This document shows, in pieces, positions 35,341 to 41,712 of a stretch of DNA of 51,814 nt. The position numbers and the translations under genes were made by a program. The stretch spans positions 1 to 51,814 of the IMG/VR virus record IMGVR_UViG_3300047564_006497, one strand, 5' to 3'. Position 1 is the stretch's first letter. Every line of letters begins with the position of its first letter. Source of the DNA: a virus. The notes under the pieces are model-generated. The model was not told the origin of the DNA and ran no database searches. It worked only from the letters and a program-made list of their open reading frames with translations.

Positions 35341-35390
35341 ATCCCCGGCGAAGTATCCAAGCGAGTGGCAGAACCTAGTGGCTCGGGGAT
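35341..35390 (-). terminator. Possible terminator hairpin after the 85-aa gene
   Basis: A 7-bp perfect stem (ATCCCCG / CGGGGAT) closes a 36-nt loop with little inner pairing. On the minus strand it is followed by a short T-rich stretch only. It lies just after the stop of the 85-aa gene and before the MoxR promoter, the right place for a terminator, but it is weak. Confidence 0.4.
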
Positions 35391-35395
35391 TTCCA

Positions 35396-35653
35396 TTAAC
35401 AGTATTCGTAGAACTTGACAGCAGGGTCAAGGGCCAAGAGTTCTTCGGCACAGCGACAGAGATTGCGATATCTACGATTGGCTTCGGCCTGGCTGATCTC
35501 GCCATCGCAGGAGAGATTTTCTGGACTGAGTTGGCTGTCGATCTTGTTGGCGATTTTCTGGCGATCTGCGGCGTTGGCTAGATCCAAAGGTCGGGCACCA
35601 AAGATGGCGCTGTACCGGTTTTCAAGATCTACGAATGCTTTGAGGTTTTTCAT
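35396..35653 (-). CDS. Small protein of unknown function (85 aa)
   Basis: Supported as real by its own TTGACC-type promoter and AAAAAGGAG ten bases before the ATG. Helical: LKAFVDLENRYSAIFGARPLD, then DRQKIANKIDSQLSPE and RRYRNLCRCAEELLALDP. Three Cys (SCDGEIS, LCRC). No family recognised. Being a single-gene unit with a strong promoter suggests an early regulatory or host-takeover protein; that is inference. Confidence 0.75.
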   Translation of the reverse strand: MKNLKAFVDLENRYSAIFGARPLDLANAADRQKIANKIDSQLSPENLSCDGEISQAEANRRYRNLCRCAEELLALDPAVKFYEYC

Positions 35654-35683
35654 GTCTGCTCCTTTTTAATTACTATACCATAT

Positions 35684-35712
35684 ATTATACGAAAATGGGC
35701 ATTTTCGGTCAA
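35684..35712 (-). promoter_or_regulatory. TTGACC-N17-TATAAT promoter with palindromic spacer
   Basis: Minus strand: TTGACC (35707-35712), 17-nt spacer, TATAAT (35684-35689). The spacer is filled by an inverted repeat, CGAAAATG GG CATTTTCG (35690-35707), perfect in both 8-bp arms. This could be an operator. Confidence 0.9.
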
Positions 35713-35760
35713 CCGCCCCAAAAAACCCCATTTTTAGGTGTTGTTTTTTTGCAACACTTA

Positions 35761-35928
35761 TCAATTGAGCATGGTAGCGAACATGGCCAGGAATTTCCAG
35801 GCTGATGTCACACAAACCACTGCCAGCCCAAATATAAAGCCCACAACAGCGGTCACCGCGTTGGGGAAAAAATAAAAGAGAGATCCCAGTATCACAGCCC
35901 AAGTTCCAAAATAACCTATAGCATACAT
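35761..35928 (-). CDS. 55-aa membrane micro-protein
   Basis: Too short for routine calling. ATG at 35928, stop TGA at 35761-35763, with GAAGGA before the start and its own TTGACC-type promoter 30 nt upstream. The peptide begins MYAIGYFGTWAVILGSLFYF and continues with VVGFIFGLAVVCVTSAWKF, so two hydrophobic helices separated by FPNAVTA. It is probably an inner-membrane protein such as a holin-like, antiholin or superinfection-exclusion peptide; the sequence does not decide which. Confidence 0.8.
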   Translation of the reverse strand: MYAIGYFGTWAVILGSLFYFFPNAVTAVVGFIFGLAVVCVTSAWKFLAMFATMLN

Positions 35929-35957
35929 GGCGTTTCCTTCAATGATAATATACCTAT

Positions 35958-35986
35958 ATTTTATCTAAAACAGAATTTTTGGTCAA
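35958..35986 (-). promoter_or_regulatory. TTGACC-N17-TAAAAT promoter for the 55-aa gene
   Basis: Minus strand: TTGACC (35981-35986), 17-nt spacer, TAAAAT (35958-35963). It is divergent from the promoter region of the TRAP-type gene at 36120. Confidence 0.85.
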
Positions 35987-36026
35987 CCATAAAATACCCC
36001 CAGTTTGCTATATCATAGTATTAGAT

Positions 36027-36034
36027 CATAAATA
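36027..36034 (+). promoter_or_regulatory. Late-promoter-like box (CATAAATA)
   Basis: CATAAATA lies about 85 nt before the ATG at 36120; a TTGCTA 18 nt upstream could act as a -35. Transcription from it would give an approximately 80-nt leader containing a hairpin. Confidence 0.5.
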
Positions 36035-36079
36035 CTTCAGCACGGGACGACTGACCAAATTGCCGGCAAAACATCTGGT

Positions 36080-36095
36080 CTAACGTGACCGTTAG
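36080..36095 (+). promoter_or_regulatory. Hairpin in the leader of the TRAP-type gene
   Basis: CTAACG-TGAC-CGTTAG, a perfect 6-bp stem with a 4-nt loop, 24 nt before the start codon and just upstream of the CAGGAG ribosome-binding site. It could stabilise the mRNA 5' end or tune translation. Confidence 0.5.
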
Positions 36096-36119
36096 CTCAA
36101 AAACTCCAGGAGAAAATAA

Positions 36120-37088
36120 ATGGAAAAAAGAACTCTTCGTTGGGTACTAGCCCACGAGCCAATCGAGATCTTTATCCGTGCCGCGGAAAAGTTTGCTAAA
36201 TCCATCGGCGTCAAGACCAATGGTGCTATCAGCATCGAGATCATGACAGCCGAAGAATATGGCCAAAAATACCATGGCATGGACAAAGTCGATACACAAT
36301 ATCGTTACGATCTCATCAAGCATCTCCAAAACGGCGAACTTGAAATGAGCCAGATGTACACAACAACATTGGGCTCCATGTACGACAATGATTTACTCGC
36401 GATTGACATGCCTTACATTTTCCGCGATCACGAGCATGTTGCCCGTGTGCTCGACGGCGAAATTGGCAAGAGCCTGCGTGATGGCCTCGAAGCCAAAACA
36501 AATATGGCCTCATTGGCTTTTACATACTCGGGTGGTTTCCGTGTATTGCCTGCCAGCAAGAAGATCACCAGCATTGACCAGTTGTTGGGCGAGAGAGTTC
36601 GTGTTGGAAGCCAAGTTTCCAAGGAAACATTCAAGGCCCTGGGCTGCGAAGCAGTTGATGGCATCTTGATCGAAGAACTCGGCGAGGCAATCGGCGACGG
36701 CCGCATTGTTGCTGGCGAGTCAACTTACCCACGTCTTTATGGCACAGAGCAAACTGTAGCTCCTTATAAAACTGCCAAGGCAGTCATTAATACTGAGCAT
36801 AGTTTGTTTTTAACAACCATCCTTATCAACAAGGATATCTGGAACAGCTTTGACGCTGAACTGCAACAGTTCATGCTTGAAGCCGCTCATGAGGCTGCAT
36901 TGGAAGAGCGTAAAGAAGCACTTGCAGACATCAAGAAGAACCAGGCACGCTTGGCTCAAGACGGTGTTGAAGTTGTGGATTTACCACAGAGTGAATTAGA
37001 CCTGTTCAAAGAAAGAACAGCCGTTGTGTATGACACATTGGCTGACATCTTCTCTGATGGTCTTGTTGCAAAGATCAAAAATGCTTAA
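36120..37088 (+). CDS. TRAP-type (DctP family) solute-binding protein without signal peptide
   Basis: A 322-aa protein. RTLRWVLAHEPIEIFIRAAEKF matches the first strand and helix of mature DctP receptors, IDMPYIFRDHEHVARVLDGEIG the mid-domain, GGFRVLPASKKITSIDQLLG and ERVRVGSQVSKETFKALG the conserved ligand-binding part with its Arg. DctP proteins bind carboxylates in the periplasm and hand them to a TRAP permease. Here the N-terminus begins directly with the mature fold, with no signal peptide, and no permease is present. It has its own leader, a CCAGGAG site, a strong terminator and codon use favouring GGC, AAG and GAC, all pointing to high expression. Confidence 0.85.
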   Translation: MEKRTLRWVLAHEPIEIFIRAAEKFAKSIGVKTNGAISIEIMTAEEYGQKYHGMDKVDTQYRYDLIKHLQNGELEMSQMYTTTLGSMYDNDLLAIDMPYIFRDHEHVARVLDGEIGKSLRDGLEAKTNMASLAFTYSGGFRVLPASKKITSIDQLLGERVRVGSQVSKETFKALGCEAVDGILIEELGEAIGDGRIVAGESTYPRLYGTEQTVAPYKTAKAVINTEHSLFLTTILINKDIWNSFDAELQQFMLEAAHEAALEERKEALADIKKNQARLAQDGVEVVDLPQSELDLFKERTAVVYDTLADIFSDGLVAKIKNA

Positions 37089-37103
37089 TCAGCAAATGAG
37101 ATC

Positions 37104-37135
37104 AAAAAAAAGCCCGCTTTAAGCGGGCTTTTTTG
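37104..37135. terminator. Strong terminator between converging genes
   Basis: AAGCCCGC and GCGGGCTT pair perfectly around a TTTAA loop, flanked by an A-run and a T-run, so it can work in both directions. It lies between the TRAP-type gene (+) and the phasin-like gene (-). Confidence 0.93.
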
Positions 37136-37153
37136 TTGCTTGAAAATCTAAGA

Positions 37154-37444
37154 TTATTCAGCGTAGTCTGTTTTAGCAGATTTTTTGGAAGCGGAAACAG
37201 GCATTCTAAAGAATTTAGCTAGATCAAAATGAGCGACTTCGTTGACTGCTTTAACGCTCTCTTCGGTGAAACGAGTACCGACTTCTGTGGCAACCTTGAC
37301 TGCACTCTTGGTATAGGCTGTCTGTCCGTCGATGAAACTGTTGAGGGCTTCTTTGATGCCGTCGTGTTGAACAAATAAGCCAACGATCTGCTTCTTGCTG
37401 TTTTGGAATGTGTCGATGTAAAAATCTGGTGATGTGTAAAACAT
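37154..37444 (-). CDS. Phasin-like protein
   Basis: A 96-aa protein with CAAGGAG before the ATG. The central part, FIDGQTAYTKSAVKVATEV followed by TRFTEESVKAVNEV, is an amphipathic helix pattern like that of phasins (polyhydroxyalkanoate-granule proteins). The tail is VSASKKSAKTDYAE, Ala/Lys-rich. Phasins coat storage granules and affect their number. A phage copy might alter host carbon stores, or be a DNA- or membrane-associated helper using the same fold. Similarity is from pattern only and the protein is short for the family. Confidence 0.62.
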   Translation of the reverse strand: MFYTSPDFYIDTFQNSKKQIVGLFVQHDGIKEALNSFIDGQTAYTKSAVKVATEVGTRFTEESVKAVNEVAHFDLAKFFRMPVSASKKSAKTDYAE

Positions 37445-37522
37445 TTTGCTTTCTCCTTGAGTTAAGCGAGTTTAGATACCTTGACCCGCACCATGCGGCA
37501 TCTCGGTGTACTGCATTCATTG

Positions 37523-37551
37523 ATTGTAACATTATTTATATTGCATTGCAA
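37523..37551 (-). promoter_or_regulatory. Promoter for the phasin-like gene (overlapping two types)
   Basis: Minus strand: TTGCAA (37546-37551), 17-nt spacer, TACAAT (37523-37528). The spacer contains an exact TATAAATA (37533-37540), the T4 late consensus. The leader to the ATG at 37444 is about 75 nt. Confidence 0.6.
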
Positions 37552-37615
37552 CATATAATATACCCACTTTATAGATCAGTTTGGCCAAAAAATTTTTTAC
37601 TGATGTTTGCGTACC

Positions 37616-37623
37616 AGTAAATA
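37616..37623 (+). promoter_or_regulatory. Late-promoter-like box (AGTAAATA)
   Basis: AGTAAATA ends 30 nt before the ATG at 37654; TTAGGAG lies between. Weak, but in the right place. Confidence 0.35.
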
Positions 37624-37653
37624 CTACACTAATCGATTAGGAGATTTTTCAAA

Positions 37654-37935
37654 ATGGAAATTATCATCATCATAGCAGTCATCGCCGGTATCGCTTTTTT
37701 AGTAATCCGCGGGTTCGATGCCAACAAAGACGGTAAAGTGACTCTTGACGAAGTCAAGTCAGCGGCTGATGTCAACAAAGACGGTAAAGTCGATGTCGAA
37801 GACGTCAAAGTCGTTGCTGTCAAGGCCAAAACCGCTGCCAAGAAAACAGTGGCCAAGGCTGGTGCAAAGACTCGTGCAATCGTCAAAAAAGTCGCGACTA
37901 AAAAACCCGCGGCCAAGAAAGCCACTACCAAGTAA
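37654..37935 (+). CDS. Membrane-anchored EF-hand protein with Lys/Ala tail
   Basis: A 93-aa protein in three parts: a hydrophobic N-terminus (residues 2-18, IIIIIAVIAGIAFLVI), two calcium-binding loops DANKDGKVTLDE and DVNKDGKVDVED (DxNxDGxxxxxE pattern, with 3 Asp/Asn ligands each), and a C-terminal tail rich in Lys and Ala (AKTAAKKTVAKAGAKTRA...) like histone H1 or bacterial KA-rich DNA-binding proteins. It would sit in the inner membrane with the tail binding nucleic acid or acidic polymers. This combination is unusual. It has TTAGGAG upstream and a strong terminator downstream, so it is a single-gene unit. Confidence 0.82.
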   Translation: MEIIIIIAVIAGIAFLVIRGFDANKDGKVTLDEVKSAADVNKDGKVDVEDVKVVAVKAKTAAKKTVAKAGAKTRAIVKKVATKKPAAKKATTK

Positions 37936-37971
37936 TTGGTAGATGAAACAATAAAACATATCAGGGTAGGC

Positions 37972-37998
37972 AAAAACGGACCTCAGGGTCCGTTTTTT
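37972..37998. terminator. Bidirectional terminator
   Basis: AAAAACGGACC / GGTCCGTTTTT stem with a TCAG loop. It closes the EF-hand gene (+) and also the minus-strand gene that ends at 37997. Confidence 0.92.
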
Positions 37999-38371
37999 AT
38001 TGGCTAAGATTATCCAAGTACTGTTTTAAGTTGCCGCCATAAAGACCCAGCATGGTAGCTTCTTTTTCCTCAAATACCAAGATTTTTTTACGTTTACCAA
38101 ACAGGAAATACACACTGGGAAAGTGTCGTTCCAATTGCAGGATGTTGCCGTTGCTGAGAGGCTCGGTGAGCTCGTAGGTGTAGTGTCTGAGTCCCAAAGT
38201 CTTGGCCAGGAATGTATAACCTTCCATGGTAAGGCTGAGGCTGTTGGAGTCAGTGGGATTGCTCCAAACACGCAAGCGTAGATCTCGTTGGGATCCTCGA
38301 GAACCCGACATCTCCCAAAAAATTTTAGTTAATTGAGGCTGAGTAAAACGCTTAGGGGTAGATTTGGTCAC
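37997..38371 (-). CDS. Conserved T4-like phage protein, unknown function
   Basis: A 124-aa protein that overlaps its upstream neighbour by 20 nt. It starts STPKRFTQPQLTKIFWEMSG and has LRLRVWSNPTDSNSLSLTMEG and YTYELTEPLSNGNILQLERHF. Basic, mixed alpha/beta. I associate the protein pattern with conserved marine T4-like phage genes. No motif points to a function. It terminates in a bidirectional terminator, so it ends the long minus-strand unit. Confidence 0.72.
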   Translation of the reverse strand: MTKSTPKRFTQPQLTKIFWEMSGSRGSQRDLRLRVWSNPTDSNSLSLTMEGYTFLAKTLGLRHYTYELTEPLSNGNILQLERHFPSVYFLFGKRKKILVFEEKEATMLGLYGGNLKQYLDNLSQ

Positions 38372-38639
38372 CGGCTTTGAGCAAGACTACTGTGAACTTG
38401 TCGGTCTTGAACAGGGTGTTGAGTTTCTTGGCCAAATTGATGGCATGACCGGGATTGGAGAAACTAACTTTCTTGTACTTGGGTCCAGGATAAGAAACCA
38501 AGATATTATGTGTCTTGAGGTTGATCGGTTTCCCGTCAAAAAATACCGCCCAGATGCCCTCGCTACTGAGTACTTGATCGCTCTTGTAGGATGATTTGTT
38601 GACGTGCTCGATGATCACGGTTGGTTTTGGTCTAGACAT
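38352..38639 (-). CDS. Small conserved T4-like protein
   Basis: A 95-aa protein: KPTVIIEHVNKSSYKSDQVLS, GIWAVFFDGKPINLKTHNIL, YPGPKYKKVSFSNPGHAINL. Beta-rich with a helical end. It overlaps the next gene by 20 nt. It has a GATAAATA box 20 nt before the start on the minus strand. Function unknown. Confidence 0.72.
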   Translation of the reverse strand: MSRPKPTVIIEHVNKSSYKSDQVLSSEGIWAVFFDGKPINLKTHNILVSYPGPKYKKVSFSNPGHAINLAKKLNTLFKTDKFTVVLLKAGDQIYP

Positions 38640-38658
38640 TCTCGATTCTCTTGTCTTT

Positions 38659-38666
38659 TATTTATC
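38659..38666 (-). promoter_or_regulatory. Late-promoter-like box (GATAAATA, minus strand)
   Basis: GATAAATA on the minus strand, 19 nt before the ATG at 38639, with a purine-rich AAGAGAATCGAGA following as a weak ribosome-binding site. Confidence 0.45.
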
Positions 38667-38683
38667 TTCAATAACAGCGTAGA

Positions 38684-38905
38684 TTAAAACTTACCACCGT
38701 CCATCTCGACATTGATCTGAGAATCCTCATCCTTTACTTGAAGTTGAGAAGTTAGCTCGCTGACGAGGGACAACAAAGCAAAAATGTCTGCGTGCAAATT
38801 CCTGGCATCAGCAGCTGAAATATTAAGGTCTTTCTGCCCAGTTTGATTCATGACCTTGACACGATCGTTGAAGGATTTTATGTGTAGCCCTGGATTATTG
38901 TTCAT
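38684..38905 (-). CDS. Small conserved T4-like protein (GLHIKSFNDRV type)
   Basis: A 73-aa protein: NPGLHIKSFNDRVKVMNQTGQ and AADARNLHADIFALLSLVSEL, ending VEMDGGKF. It resembles a small protein that recurs in T4-like phages and is distantly similar in layout to the 98-aa protein at 50387-50683. It overlaps the preceding gene by 11 nt. Function unknown. Confidence 0.72.
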   Translation of the reverse strand: MNNNPGLHIKSFNDRVKVMNQTGQKDLNISAADARNLHADIFALLSLVSELTSQLQVKDEDSQINVEMDGGKF

Positions 38906-39374
38906 TTTTTTGTTCCTCTAGTGCTTGCTTCATTTCCTCGTGGCTGTGAAACGGTCCTAGGTAACCATAACGATTCAAGGTTATCAGTTTGGGACTAAAC
39001 TCGTTGATCCAGTTATCTCCATGTTTTATGAGATAGTAGCCGGCACAATAGTAACTTTTACTTTTCTCGTCGAGACTGTAAATAGGCAGTTGTCGTTGCA
39101 GATTAAATACTCCGTTGTGCGGAACGTGGCGGCATGGAAACCCATATATTTCTTTGATCTTAGATTTTTTAGTATCATTGGATTTTTTTGACAGATTGAT
39201 GTTATACTGTCGCTTGATAGCGATCATGCTGGGAAAATATTGCCGATCCTGATCTTTGACGAAGGTGAAACCACCATCGTCTTTGGCCTGTATGGTGGCC
39301 ACAGGCTTGCCTTCCTTCTCGACTACCCAGAACTTGTTTTTGACCACTTGTGTTGCAATCAGCCGTTCGGTCAT
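38895..39374 (-). CDS. Conserved T4-like phage protein, unknown function
   Basis: A 159-aa protein coupled to the exonuclease by an ATGA overlap. The N-terminus ERLIATQVVKNKFWVVEKEGK and FTFVKDQDRQYFPSMIAIKR reads as a beta-rich domain; GFPCRHVPHNGVFNLQRQLPIYS follows, then SYYCAGYYLIKHGDNWINEFSPKL. I know the pattern as a conserved T4-like protein near the exonuclease. No catalytic motif. Confidence 0.75.
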   Translation of the reverse strand: MTERLIATQVVKNKFWVVEKEGKPVATIQAKDDGGFTFVKDQDRQYFPSMIAIKRQYNINLSKKSNDTKKSKIKEIYGFPCRHVPHNGVFNLQRQLPIYSLDEKSKSYYCAGYYLIKHGDNWINEFSPKLITLNRYGYLGPFHSHEEMKQALEEQKNEQ

Positions 39375-40360
39375 GTTTGATATCCTGCCGATAAAAAATC
39401 CACATATTGTTGTACATTGTCAGAAATTCTGTTCAGTTCGTATTTGCCACAAAATTTCAAGAACTTTGTACCAATTTGAGGAACCTCTTTGGAGATAGAG
39501 TTTTCTGCGATAGTTTCGGCGATCTTGACTTTGACCATGTCGGGTTGTGCAGTGAGGTCTACTAGTGTACGATTACGCTCGTAGTCATCCAGCACACGAT
39601 GCTCTTCTCCGTTGTGATCTACCCATCGTTGAAGCATAAGGTTATTCCAGTTGAAACCTTTTTTGCCACGATCCTCGTAGGCTTCTAATAGACCCACCTT
39701 ATTCTTTGAACCCTTGGTGCGAACACCGGGATAAGCCGAAAAAACATTGTCGGTGGGGTCACCACGCATGCATTTCTCAAACAAGATCCATTGTGGGTCC
39801 GGAATGCGTTTGGGTTCCTTGGTTTTTTTATCTACAACTGGTTTACCTTTTTTGTCAAAGATGCCTTCGATGGTATGCAACTCGTCGGCGATCCCGTTGT
39901 ACTGATTGACATTGGTGGCCAACAATTGATGGAAATCTGTGTCACTGCTGACAATGGTATGATGATCTAAAGGGTGGCTTTGTATCCAGCCAGCAATGAG
40001 ATCATCAGCTTCAAGCTCTGGATGTTGTAGAACTGTGCAGTTGGTTTTTTCGTAAAGGAAGGTTTTGAGCTCATCAAAGGCTTCCCAAAACAAGCGATCT
40101 TCTTCTTGTTCGCTTTCAGTGAGAGCGGCACGAGCTACAGAACGATTCTTTTTGTAAGGTTCGTAAAAGTCCTTGCGCCAGCTACGACCCTCTAGGCAAA
40201 ATACTACATGGTCAGCGTTTTGATCTCGCCAACTTTTGGCCACACTGGCCAGTGTGACATACACAGCGAAACCCAACCGATCCCAGGTATCGCTCTGTCT
40301 ATGGGCCGCATGGCGTGCGCGGAAGAAAGTGTTGGCAGTGTCTACGATCAGATATCTCAT
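39371..40360 (-). CDS. rnh: T4 RNase H / FEN-type 5'-3' exonuclease
   Basis: 329 aa from the ATG at 40360, since MRYLIVDTANTFFRARHAAH puts the first catalytic Asp (D7) at the family position; the longer frame crosses the promoter. Further metal ligands: HPELEADDLIAGWI (E-x-x-DD) and IVSSDTDFHQLLA (D-x-D). RGDPTDNVFSAYPGVRTKGS is the helix-hairpin-helix region with its acidic residue. The enzyme removes RNA primers and 5' flaps in lagging-strand DNA synthesis. It has a TTGACA-N17-TACTAT promoter that would start transcription at the ATG itself. Confidence 0.93.
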   Translation of the reverse strand: MRYLIVDTANTFFRARHAAHRQSDTWDRLGFAVYVTLASVAKSWRDQNADHVVFCLEGRSWRKDFYEPYKKNRSVARAALTESEQEEDRLFWEAFDELKTFLYEKTNCTVLQHPELEADDLIAGWIQSHPLDHHTIVSSDTDFHQLLATNVNQYNGIADELHTIEGIFDKKGKPVVDKKTKEPKRIPDPQWILFEKCMRGDPTDNVFSAYPGVRTKGSKNKVGLLEAYEDRGKKGFNWNNLMLQRWVDHNGEEHRVLDDYERNRTLVDLTAQPDMVKVKIAETIAENSISKEVPQIGTKFLKFCGKYELNRISDNVQQYVDFLSAGYQT

Positions 40361-40366
40361 AGGATA

Positions 40367-40395
40367 ATAGTAGCAGTTTATGATAAACGTGTCAA
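40367..40395 (-). promoter_or_regulatory. TTGACA-N17-TACTAT promoter, leaderless start predicted
   Basis: Minus strand: consensus -35 TTGACA (40390-40395), 17-nt spacer with a 13-bp palindrome GTTTAT-G-ATAAAC (40376-40388), -10 TACTAT (40367-40372). Six bases separate the -10 from the ATG, and no Shine-Dalgarno is present. The -35 lies in the end of the upstream SGNH gene. Confidence 0.8.
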
Positions 40396-41082
40396 GTGCG
40401 GGAGAAGAAATTCTGCCCATTTTTTATGGGCGTCTTTTCCAAAATGGTACGATTCTGGGGATATTGGGCTACAACCATTGTTAGATAACCATCCAAAATA
40501 AGTACCAGATTTATCGTAAGGAGAAATATAAGATGATCCCCAATCATATTTGGGTAAACCGTTGGATCTTATCCAGTGGAAATGACTGTAGCAGTTAAAA
40601 AACAGATGCGGTATTTTGAGTTCATTGAGTTTGAGATGGAACGCCCAGATGCGATCGTGCCACATTATTTCACAATCATTTAATCTTTGACTTTGTGTGA
40701 TTACCCAGTTACGATATTTGTCTCTTAGTTCATTTGGGACAGAATCTTTTCCTGAACAATTTACTTGTAACCATTGTCCGTTGTGGAACCATTCCTCTCT
40801 TTCCCAGGTCGTCCATCCTATCAAGATAGCGTCCGGACGATGTTTTTCTAGGTATTCGAGCGTGGTACGAACAATACGGTCATTGCCTCCAGCCGATTCT
40901 GAATCATTAAATCTTTCCCAGCCTATTTTTTCGGCTAGGATGGCTCCAAAACTAACCTTTTCGTTGTCAGGATGTGGCCGTCGGCCCAACGAGATATATC
41001 TACTGTCGTCTTCGGCAAACGCACAAGGATTGTCTGCTTCGGCTCCAGCGGCATTGCTGTCGCCGTTGATGTAAAGGATCAT
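40378..41082 (-). CDS. SGNH/GDSL-like hydrolase
   Basis: A 234-aa protein. YINGDSNAAGAEAD at residues 4-17 holds the nucleophile Ser in GDS, ESAGGNDRIVRTTLEY gives the Gly/Asn blocks, and SYHFGKDAHKKWAEFL near the end has the D-x-H pair. It is a paralogue of the three SGNH proteins of the 17-28 kb island but lies among the replication genes. The usual activity is removal or transfer of acyl groups; the acceptor is unknown. It overlaps the upstream gene by ATGA. Confidence 0.8.
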   Translation of the reverse strand: MILYINGDSNAAGAEADNPCAFAEDDSRYISLGRRPHPDNEKVSFGAILAEKIGWERFNDSESAGGNDRIVRTTLEYLEKHRPDAILIGWTTWEREEWFHNGQWLQVNCSGKDSVPNELRDKYRNWVITQSQRLNDCEIMWHDRIWAFHLKLNELKIPHLFFNCYSHFHWIRSNGLPKYDWGSSYISPYDKSGTYFGWLSNNGCSPISPESYHFGKDAHKKWAEFLLPHLTRLS

Positions 41083-41459
41083 GAAACCGAAGTTTTACCG
41101 CCACCGAGATCTTGGGTATCTGACCTGCGGGCGGTGGCATAGTTGGCCTCCCACTGTTCATAGTTTTCTTGCACAACATTGCGACAAACATCTTGGAACC
41201 AACGATCAACAATGACAGATTCTTCTTCATTGGGTTTGCGTTGATATCCTGCACGAACGAGATTGGTGATAAACTTGTCGTTCCAGTCTAGTTCAAAAGC
41301 ACCATTGCCGATATTATCTGGATCTAGTTCTACTTGCACAACAGAAATATAAGGTTCGCCTTTTTCTGTAGCGATATCCTTGGCTGACTTTTTAGCCGCC
41401 TTGGGCGTTTCCGCTTTGGTTTCAGTTTTTTTCTTTTTGAGTCGATCAAATATTCCCAT
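41079..41459 (-). CDS. Conserved T4-like protein (MGIFDRLKKK type)
   Basis: 126 aa from the ATG at 41459, which has AAAAAGGA at the right distance (the ATG at 41465 is too close to it). MGIFDRLKKKKTETKAE is followed by SAKDIATEKGEPYISVVQVEL, DPDNIGNGAFELDWNDKF and NLVRAGYQRKPNEEESV. I recall this as a conserved marine T4-like protein without known function. The N-terminal basic helix could bind membrane or nucleic acid. Confidence 0.82.
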   Translation of the reverse strand: MGIFDRLKKKKTETKAETPKAAKKSAKDIATEKGEPYISVVQVELDPDNIGNGAFELDWNDKFITNLVRAGYQRKPNEEESVIVDRWFQDVCRNVVQENYEQWEANYATARRSDTQDLGGGKTSVS

Positions 41460-41712
41460 TTGCATTCCTTTTTATCATCATGATCAAGGCTTCATTTCTG
41501 TGATACCAACGGTCTTCTATCACAGGTTCCCCTGGACCAGTGATGGTTCGGCGACCCCTCACGGCCCGACCCCAGATCCAACTACCTGTGTTATAACATC
41601 TCCGCGGAAACACAGAAACACGATATTCGAATACAGCACGATCGTTAAAACTTTTGTGATTTTGCATGATACGATTGATACGATCTAGGGCCGATTCCAG
41701 CAACCACATCAT
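41446..41712 (-). CDS. Small protein of unknown function
   Basis: An 88-aa, Arg-rich protein: RINRIMQNHKSFNDRAVFEYR and WGRAVRGRRTITGPGEPVIEDRWYHRN. It overlaps both neighbours (ATGA with queE; 14 nt with the next). Possibly nucleic-acid binding from its charge, but no motif is recognised. Confidence 0.65.
   Translation of the reverse strand: MMWLLESALDRINRIMQNHKSFNDRAVFEYRVSVFPRRCYNTGSWIWGRAVRGRRTITGPGEPVIEDRWYHRNEALIMMIKRNANGNI

Noticed and set aside
35341-35390. Possible tRNA with 7-bp acceptor stem ATCCCCG/CGGGGAT
   Set aside because: Only 50 nt between the ends, and no T-arm, anticodon arm or TTC-type loop. Better read as a weak hairpin after the 85-aa gene.
35700-35760. Hairpin GTGTTG/CAACAC near 35740-35758 as terminator of the 55-aa gene
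   Set aside because: The stem is only 6 bp with an A-rich loop and no T-run directly after it; too weak to list as a feature.
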